Shown here one piece after another: positions 5,780 to 9,698 of a DNA stretch of 9,698 bases. The DNA is taken from positions 1-9,698 of the forward strand of contig CALCJG010000321.1 in the NCBI GenBank assembly GCA_937967705.1, written 5' to 3'. The stretch's first letter is position 1, and every line of letters starts with the position of its first letter. This DNA comes from an uncultured Spirochaetia bacterium. Lineage in GTDB: Bacteria > Spirochaetota > UBA4802 > JAGODF01. A program made the translations under genes and the position numbers. The notes beneath the pieces are model-generated. The model saw nothing but the letters and a program-made list of their open reading frames with translations, was not told where the DNA came from and did no database searches.

Positions 5780-6712
5780 ATGACAGAACGGAAAGAGCCG
5801 TCATATCGTCGATTGGATACGGAATTTATCAGCAGGGGGGAATGCTGCGCGGCCTGGCTCTATCTCCCCGAGGGTGTGATCAGGCCGCCGGTAGTCGTTA
5901 TGGCCCACGGGCTCGGGGGAGACCGGCGTTTCCGTCTGGATGCCTTCGCTCGGAGATTCGCAGAGCGGGGGCTGGCCTGTTTCGTTTTTGATTACCGGGG
6001 ATTCTGGGAGAGCGCCGGTGAGCCCCGTAACCTCATAAGCCCCCGCAGGCATCTGGAGGACTGGCAGGCGGCCCTGGATCATGTCAAATCCCTGGACAGC
6101 ATCGATCCCGGAAAAATCGGTCTCTGGGGTACCTCCTTCAGCGGCGGTCATGTCCTGGTGACGGCGGCGCGGCGGGGGGATGTGCGGGCCATCGTGATGC
6201 AGGTTCCCTTCGTGGACGGACTGTCCTCCGGGCTGAACTATCCCCTCTCCTATATCCTGAGGGCCTTTCTGCACGGTCTGGGGGATCTTCTTGCCATGGT
6301 TTTTACCCTCGGGAAGGCTCGTCATCGAGTCCTCTACGCCGGGGGACCGGAGGAATTTGCCCTGCTCAACAAGCCCGACTGCCTCCCGGGAATAAAAAAC
6401 CTGATCCCGGAGGAGCTGGACTGGGAGGAGCTGAACTACCGGTGTCCCGCCTCCATCTTCATCACCCTCCCTCTCTACCGGCCGGTCCGGTACGCCGCCG
6501 GCGTTTCCTGCCCGGCGCTGGTCATCTATTCCGAGTCGGATTCCCTCATCCCCGCAGAGGGGGTGCGGAAAACAGCAGGCCGGATGAGGGACGCCCGTCT
6601 GGAGCCGCTCCCTCCCGGGGTGGGCCATTTCGACCCCTATCACGGAGAGGAGTTTGAGCGGATGTCCGGCAGGGAGGCGGATTTCCTGTGTCGGGTCCTT
6701 CAGGGGCCCTGA
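5780..6712 (+). CDS. Alpha/beta hydrolase (serine esterase-like)
   Basis: The ATG at 5780 follows AGGAGGG (5768-5774) and gives 310 residues; the frame opens earlier at a TTG inside the promoter, which cannot be the real start. Oxyanion-region motif VVVMAHGLGGDRR lies at 38-50 and FDYRGFWESAGEPR at 70-83. The nucleophile elbow is GLWGTSFSGGH (114-124), with Ser119 in a GTSFS variant of GxSxG. The likely acid is Asp254 (YSESDSLIP) and the base His283 (GVGHFDPY). All triad parts are present, so it should be active. The inserted region 160-240 probably forms the substrate lid. The family includes esterases and peptidase-like hydrolases; the substrate is not evident. There is no signal peptide, so it should act in the cytoplasm. 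Divergent tetR probably controls it. It probably hydrolyses an ester, perhaps one that also induces its expression, but that is inference. Confidence 0.9.
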   Translation: MTERKEPSYRRLDTEFISRGECCAAWLYLPEGVIRPPVVVMAHGLGGDRRFRLDAFARRFAERGLACFVFDYRGFWESAGEPRNLISPRRHLEDWQAALDHVKSLDSIDPGKIGLWGTSFSGGHVLVTAARRGDVRAIVMQVPFVDGLSSGLNYPLSYILRAFLHGLGDLLAMVFTLGKARHRVLYAGGPEEFALLNKPDCLPGIKNLIPEELDWEELNYRCPASIFITLPLYRPVRYAAGVSCPALVIYSESDSLIPAEGVRKTAGRMRDARLEPLPPGVGHFDPYHGEEFERMSGREADFLCRVLQGP

Positions 6713-6748
6713 AGCGGCTTCCCAGTCCCTCATGAGCCCTGACCGGTC

Positions 6749-6777
6749 TTGACATTATTTCCCGGGGGAGGGACAAT
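6749..6777 (+). promoter_or_regulatory. Putative promoter of the HEAT-like protein gene
   Basis: A perfect TTGACA (6749-6754), a 17-base spacer and GACAAT (6772-6777, four of six) give a start near 6784. The mRNA would then begin at a small hairpin, TGCCT-TTG-AGGCA (6783-6795), directly followed by the ribosome site. This indicates transcription separate from the hydrolase, although read-through is possible because no terminator is visible between them. Confidence 0.55.
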
Positions 6778-6807
6778 ATACCTGCCTTTGAGGCAAGGGG
6801 GGATTGT

Positions 6808-8049
6808 ATGGAGTGGCACGCACGGGGTTATCGAAAGACGGAAAGGGGGCGATGGGAGGAGGTCGGGGGAGATGCTGCCGGGAGGATTGCCTCGGAAGAG
6901 GCGCGGACTCTCGTCTGCTTCTGCCATTCCCTCCTGACCCTGATCACGGGGTCTGACACGGAATTCTCCCTGAGCCTGTATAGCGAAAACAGCCGGGGAG
7001 GCCTGGACCTGGCGTTTTCCCTCCATTCCGGGGAGGCCTCCCTGGAACTGAGATATGTTCAGCAAGGTAGCGGGGATGGCGGATCACCCGAACGGCATGA
7101 TTTCTCCTGTACCCCCCGGCTTCCCGAGGGGATAAATCTCACCCTCGATGCCGATCTGACAGGCACAGGCCGGCTTTCCCTGATACTGGAGGGAGCGGCC
7201 GAGGAAACCGGTGAAAGGGCAGGGCTGCTTCTGCGGGATTGTTTCAACAAGGTGGAGCGGGATGATCCCTCCGTGGCGATCTCATCGGATCGGTCTTCGC
7301 TTCCGCCGGGACCCACTGGAAGGGCAGCCTCTGGAGAGACGCCTCAGGAGGCGCCCCCCTTCGGACAGGAGGGCCTGCAGCGGCTCATCAGCGCTCTGGA
7401 TGAGGAGCGCGATCCCTACATGGAGTGGCATGACGGGCCTGATTATTCCTGCGTGGAAAGGGCCCTTTCGATGCTTCCCCCGGAGGAGCGGGGGGCCGCC
7501 GAGGCGCTGATCGCCGGGAGGCTGTCCCGGGATTATGACGAATACCTGGGCCGCGCTGCCGTGCTCCTGGGGACGGAGCGTTGCCGCCGGGCCCTGGAGG
7601 AGGTCCTCGATCGGGAGCGGAACCCCTATGCCGCTTCGAGCATCGCCAAACATCTGCTCATCCTCGGGCCCAGCGAAAAGGCCCTCGACGTGCTGAGGGC
7701 GATTATCCGGGATCCGGCATTCGGCTGGAGCTGCCGTATCGATGCCCTTGTGGACCTGAAGATAGCCATGGGGAGCGCCGGGGATAACCGTCCCCCGAAG
7801 GAGTGGCTGCCGGAGGATCTCCTGGAAATCCTTGTCGGTGCGGTCTGCGATGAGGATTATCTGGTGCGCTATCACGCTGCCGAGGCGCTCCTCAGGGTCG
7901 CCGGTGTTTCGGGGGAGCTCTCCGAAGAGCGGGACCTCTTCCCCCTCATCTGCGGGAAGCACGGTACGGAAGCGCCGGATGATCAGGACCGCCGGGGGTT
8001 CCGACAGGCGGCGCTCCTGCTGAAGAAAATCCTCAGAGGGGAGGGATAA
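6808..8049 (+). CDS. Unrecognised two-part protein: beta-rich N-terminus, HEAT-like C-terminus
   Basis: The 413-residue protein starts after GGGGGGA (6797-6803). It has no signal peptide or membrane segment and is probably cytoplasmic. Residues 1-45 are charged, then helical (EEARTLVCFCHSLLTLI). Residues 50-150 alternate like beta strands (EFSLSLYSE, LDLAFSLHS, ASLELRYVQQ, GRLSLILEGA). Residues 155-187 are a Pro/Gly/Ser-rich linker. From 188 to 410 there are helical pairs resembling HEAT or ARM repeats (RAAVLLGTERCRRALEEVLD, YAASSIAKHLLILG, YLVRYHAAEALLRVAG). HEAT arrays usually act as protein-binding scaffolds, so an adaptor role is plausible but not shown. MEWH occurs both at the N-terminus and at 205-208. 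I know no family with this exact architecture. It lies 95 bases after the hydrolase on the same strand but has its own promoter. Confidence 0.8.
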   Translation: MEWHARGYRKTERGRWEEVGGDAAGRIASEEARTLVCFCHSLLTLITGSDTEFSLSLYSENSRGGLDLAFSLHSGEASLELRYVQQGSGDGGSPERHDFSCTPRLPEGINLTLDADLTGTGRLSLILEGAAEETGERAGLLLRDCFNKVERDDPSVAISSDRSSLPPGPTGRAASGETPQEAPPFGQEGLQRLISALDEERDPYMEWHDGPDYSCVERALSMLPPEERGAAEALIAGRLSRDYDEYLGRAAVLLGTERCRRALEEVLDRERNPYAASSIAKHLLILGPSEKALDVLRAIIRDPAFGWSCRIDALVDLKIAMGSAGDNRPPKEWLPEDLLEILVGAVCDEDYLVRYHAAEALLRVAGVSGELSEERDLFPLICGKHGTEAPDDQDRRGFRQAALLLKKILRGEG

Positions 8050-8088
8050 GCCCGAAACTCTGACTGCCCGCTCCCGGAATTGACACCC

Positions 8089-8526
8089 TCATTTGAGATA
8101 CTGATACACCACCAGCGTGACCCCGAAGCGATACTCCGAGGTTTGAAAGAGGATGTCCTTCAACACCCCCGCCGGGGTGCCCTGGAAAGAACCGTCCTGA
8201 TAGGCTTTGATTTTGTACTGCTTACCCGCTTCGAAGCGGTCCCGGGCTATCAGCATGCGGTAGCGGAGCCGTACGGGTTTTGCCAGTGACTTCCCGTTGA
8301 CGGACCGGACTTCCAGGACGGGAGGGTCCGATTTTTCCCCTGTTTGAACCTTTTCCACCTCCAGCACCAGTACGGATCCCAATTCCCGGCCCAGGGGGCC
8401 CAGGATGGTGTAACGGCTGTTGATTTCGTCATAACGGATCACCGATCCGCTCCGACCTGTCGTCACGGTCCGGAGAACGAGGAGCAGGGTAAGGATTGAA
8501 AGGAAAGAAAAGATCGTTTTTCTCAT
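8089..8526 (-). CDS. Small exported or membrane-anchored beta-rich protein, unknown function
   Basis: The 145-residue protein begins MRKTIFSFLSILTLLLVLRT, a signal sequence or N-terminal anchor without a clear cleavage site. The remainder is mostly beta strand (LGSVLVLEVEKV, PVLEVRSVNG, PVRLRYRMLIARDRF). A conspicuous segment, GKQYKIKAYQDGSFQGTPAG (101-120), precedes the C-terminal FQTSEYRFGVTLVVYQYLK. I have the impression that similar GxFxGTP segments occur in small exported bacterial proteins, but I cannot name a family. The ribosome site is weak (GGGGG at 8535-8539), eight bases upstream. The gene is convergent with the HEAT-like gene (39 bases between) and divergent from the right-edge gene, with a palindrome near its own promoter. 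The reading frame is probably real; the role is unknown. Confidence 0.68.
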   Translation of the reverse strand: MRKTIFSFLSILTLLLVLRTVTTGRSGSVIRYDEINSRYTILGPLGRELGSVLVLEVEKVQTGEKSDPPVLEVRSVNGKSLAKPVRLRYRMLIARDRFEAGKQYKIKAYQDGSFQGTPAGVLKDILFQTSEYRFGVTLVVYQYLK

Positions 8527-8542
8527 GGCTGTAGCCCCCAGA

Positions 8543-8564
8543 TGATAGTCGAAGTATACTATCA
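8543..8564. promoter_or_regulatory. Palindromic operator candidate upstream of the small exported protein gene
   Basis: TGATAGT (8543-8549) and ACTATCA (8558-8564) form a perfect seven-base inverted repeat with an eight-base spacer. On the minus strand a TATACT -10 candidate at 8571-8576 would start transcription within or next to it; the matching -35 (TTGATA, 14-base spacer) is poor. Position and symmetry suit a repressor site or a 5'-leader hairpin. Confidence 0.4.
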
Positions 8565-8630
8565 GAGGACAGTATAAAGATCAACCCCAATATCAATTTG
8601 CCCATCCCCCCGATTATTACCCTTTTCTCG

Positions 8631-8682
8631 TTCCCAGAACCGGGAAAGCGGTATGGAAATTCCGCTTATCATAATTTCCGGG
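8631..8682. repeat. Cluster of nested inverted repeats
   Basis: Within 52 bases there are TTCCC/GGGAA (8631-8646), AAGCGG/CCGCTT (8646-8667, ten-base loop), the palindrome GGAAATTCC, and GGAAAT/ATTTCC arms. No T-tract follows on either strand, so they are not intrinsic terminators. They lie in the 8527-8854 non-coding region just upstream of the right-edge gene promoter and could be protein-binding sites. Confidence 0.4.
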
Positions 8683-8696
8683 AAAATATTATTTTC
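8682..8696. promoter_or_regulatory. Fifteen-base 7-1-7 palindrome abutting a -35 box
   Basis: GAAAATA-T-TATTTTC is a perfect odd palindrome whose last base directly precedes TTGACA (8697-8702). A bound dimeric regulator would touch RNA polymerase, as an activator or a repressor. The half-sites do not match known Fur or PerR boxes well. Confidence 0.5.
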
Positions 8697-8725
8697 TTGA
8701 CATACGCCGGATTAGGCATTACAGT
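8697..8725 (+). promoter_or_regulatory. Promoter of the right-edge gene
   Basis: A perfect TTGACA (8697-8702), a 17-base spacer and TACAGT (8720-8725, four of six) would start transcription near 8732, leaving a leader of about 123 bases before the start codon at 8855. Confidence 0.55.
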
Positions 8726-8730
8726 ATAGA

Positions 8731-8828
8731 GCATATCGTATCTCCCAAAATCTGTAATATGCATACGACGGCATTCTCCATGATCGTTAATGGGGGTTGT
8801 TGCGTCAATGCCGGGGGACGCTTTTATT
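8731..8828 (+). promoter_or_regulatory. Structured leader with candidate attenuator upstream of the right-edge gene
   Basis: The predicted leader RNA contains GCATAT/ATATGC (8731-8736 with 8757-8762); GGCATT/AATGCC (8770-8775 with 8807-8812) enclosing CTCCAT/ATGGGG (8776-8781 with 8790-8795); and GCGTC/GACGC (8802-8806 with 8817-8821) followed by TTTTATT. The last resembles a weak intrinsic terminator lying before the gene. AATGCC falls in its loop and directly adjoins its 5' arm, so the two folds probably compete. That suggests attenuation, but I do not recognise a known riboswitch class. Confidence 0.35.
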
Positions 8829-8854
8829 AAAAATTCTAATAAGTGAGAAATGCG

Positions 8855-9698
8855 ATGGATAAATCTCTCAGTTACACTCAGCCGATTTCACGCTACAACC
8901 GAAGTGTCTCACTGGATGACTGGTATACCTCCATGGACTGCTACGAGAAGGGGGAGTATCAGAAATCCGTTGTGCATCTCCTGCGGTATATCAATCCGCC
9001 CGTTACCATTCCCGATGGGCCGGATCTGGACATCACCATTCCACACGGATCGGTCAATGTTCACCTGAAGATGACTGGGGAGAACTTCTCCGTAGAGGTA
9101 CCTTTCCTCAAGTTCAACTCATCCTCCCTCAGACTGCCGTCGATGAGGCAGATGATTGAGAGCAATTTTTCCGCGATGGTTCTGGCCCAGACCGTTCTCA
9201 AGGGGGACGAGCTCTGGATGGAGTACAAGATGCCCGTGGAGAACTGCGAGCCCTACAAGGTCTATGATCTGCTGGATGAGATGTGCCGGGAGGCTGACCA
9301 GAACGATGATTACTATATAGACCGTTTCAAGCTGGAGCACATCAGCGAGATCAAGGCCGAACCGTTTACTCAAGAGGAGCGGGAAGCAGCAGCCAGGGAG
9401 TTCGGGGCCATCATATCCGAGGGGCTTGCCTGCGCGGATTACATGGACGGTAAGCGCTATTACGACATGGAGTGCGACGCTCTGGCCATCACCCTCTTCC
9501 GCCTCAAGCATTCCATCTTCCCCCAGGGGATACTGGACCGGGACATTCAGGATGTCCTGTCGGGGATGTACGAGCATCAGCCTCCGGAAACCATCGCCGC
9601 CAAAACCAAGGAGAAGATGAAAAAGCTGCAGAATTACGACAGCAATAAGATGCAGGAATCGCTGTATCACCCCCTCTTCTTCATGCCTATAAAGCCCC
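8855..9698 (+). CDS. Partial cytoplasmic protein of unknown function
   Basis: The frame starting at the ATG at 8855 stays open to the right edge: 281 residues are visible and there is no stop. The ribosome site is weak (GTGAG at 8843-8847); an ATG at 8850 is in another frame that closes early. There is no signal peptide. Residues 21-46 look like a TPR-type helix pair (DDWYTSMDCYEKGEYQKSVV). Residues 55-165 read as beta strands and helices (LDITIPHGSVNVHLKM, FSVEVPFLKF, MRQMIESNFSAMVLAQTVLK, ELWMEYKMPVENCEPYKVYD). This faintly recalls the YbjN/type III-chaperone-like fold, but I would not assign it. Residues 170-281 are mostly helical (AACADYMDGKRYYD-like segment at 190-204). Codon use and amino-acid composition look like a real gene. 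It sits behind an unusual regulatory leader. Confidence 0.75.
   Translation, partial: MDKSLSYTQPISRYNRSVSLDDWYTSMDCYEKGEYQKSVVHLLRYINPPVTIPDGPDLDITIPHGSVNVHLKMTGENFSVEVPFLKFNSSSLRLPSMRQMIESNFSAMVLAQTVLKGDELWMEYKMPVENCEPYKVYDLLDEMCREADQNDDYYIDRFKLEHISEIKAEPFTQEEREAAAREFGAIISEGLACADYMDGKRYYDMECDALAITLFRLKHSIFPQGILDRDIQDVLSGMYEHQPPETIAAKTKEKMKKLQNYDSNKMQESLYHPLFFMPIKP

Noticed and set aside
8640..8682. Intrinsic terminator in the right-hand intergenic region
   Set aside because: The AAGCGG/CCGCTT stem is sound but no T-tract follows on either strand.
8682..8696. Fur or PerR box
   Set aside because: The 7-1-7 spacing is the same, but the half-site GAAAATA agrees with the known boxes at only about two of seven positions.
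9119..9670. Long minus-strand open frame opposite the right-edge gene
   Set aside because: It is the shadow of the plus-strand frame starting at 8855, whose protein is better formed and has a promoter upstream.
1..9698. Mobile element, defence island or CRISPR array
   Set aside because: I saw no transposase, integrase, nuclease or Cas-like protein, no terminal repeats with target duplications, and no regularly spaced direct repeats.

Overview
The window looks like ordinary chromosome of a Gram-negative, probably anaerobic bacterium with moderately G+C-rich coding sequence. It has an exported protein ending in the terminal Phe of outer-membrane barrels, several signal peptides, a Cys-cluster iron-sulfur-type protein and good Shine-Dalgarno sites. 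The signalling tip of the chemotaxis receptor ([20 protein letters not shown]) resembles spirochaete receptors, so a free-living spirochaete relative is my best guess, held with low to moderate confidence. I see no transposase, phage gene, CRISPR array, rRNA or tRNA.

Layout, left to right: a truncated iron-sulfur-type protein (-) running off the left edge; a small secreted cysteine-rich protein (-); a 323-base non-coding stretch with a receptor promoter, a long leader and an antisense terminator; a six-helix chemotaxis receptor (+); an outer-membrane barrel-like protein (-); an exported SH3-domain protein (+); a TetR repressor (-) divergent from an alpha/beta hydrolase (+); a HEAT-like protein of unknown role (+); a small exported beta-rich protein (-); a 328-base regulatory region dense in palindromes and hairpins; and a partial protein of unknown function (+) running off the right edge. 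The two edge genes have no in-window stop or start on one side and were read directly from the sequence.

Most genes appear to be single transcription units. Orientation changes almost gene by gene, and three tail-to-tail pairs are separated by only 9, 6 and 39 bases without a clear T-tract terminator. The best-supported functional link is tetR with the hydrolase: two TGAA-N6-TTCA boxes lie in the divergent promoter region, one filling the -35/-10 spacer of the hydrolase promoter. The receptor, barrel protein, SH3 protein and cysteine-rich protein all belong to the cell envelope or environmental sensing, but nothing ties them into one pathway.

I do not see a clear new multi-gene system. The most original items are the cysteine-rich protein with paired CX3C-type hairpins, the candidate attenuator leader and abutting palindrome upstream of the right-edge gene, and a possible small antisense RNA at the receptor promoter.
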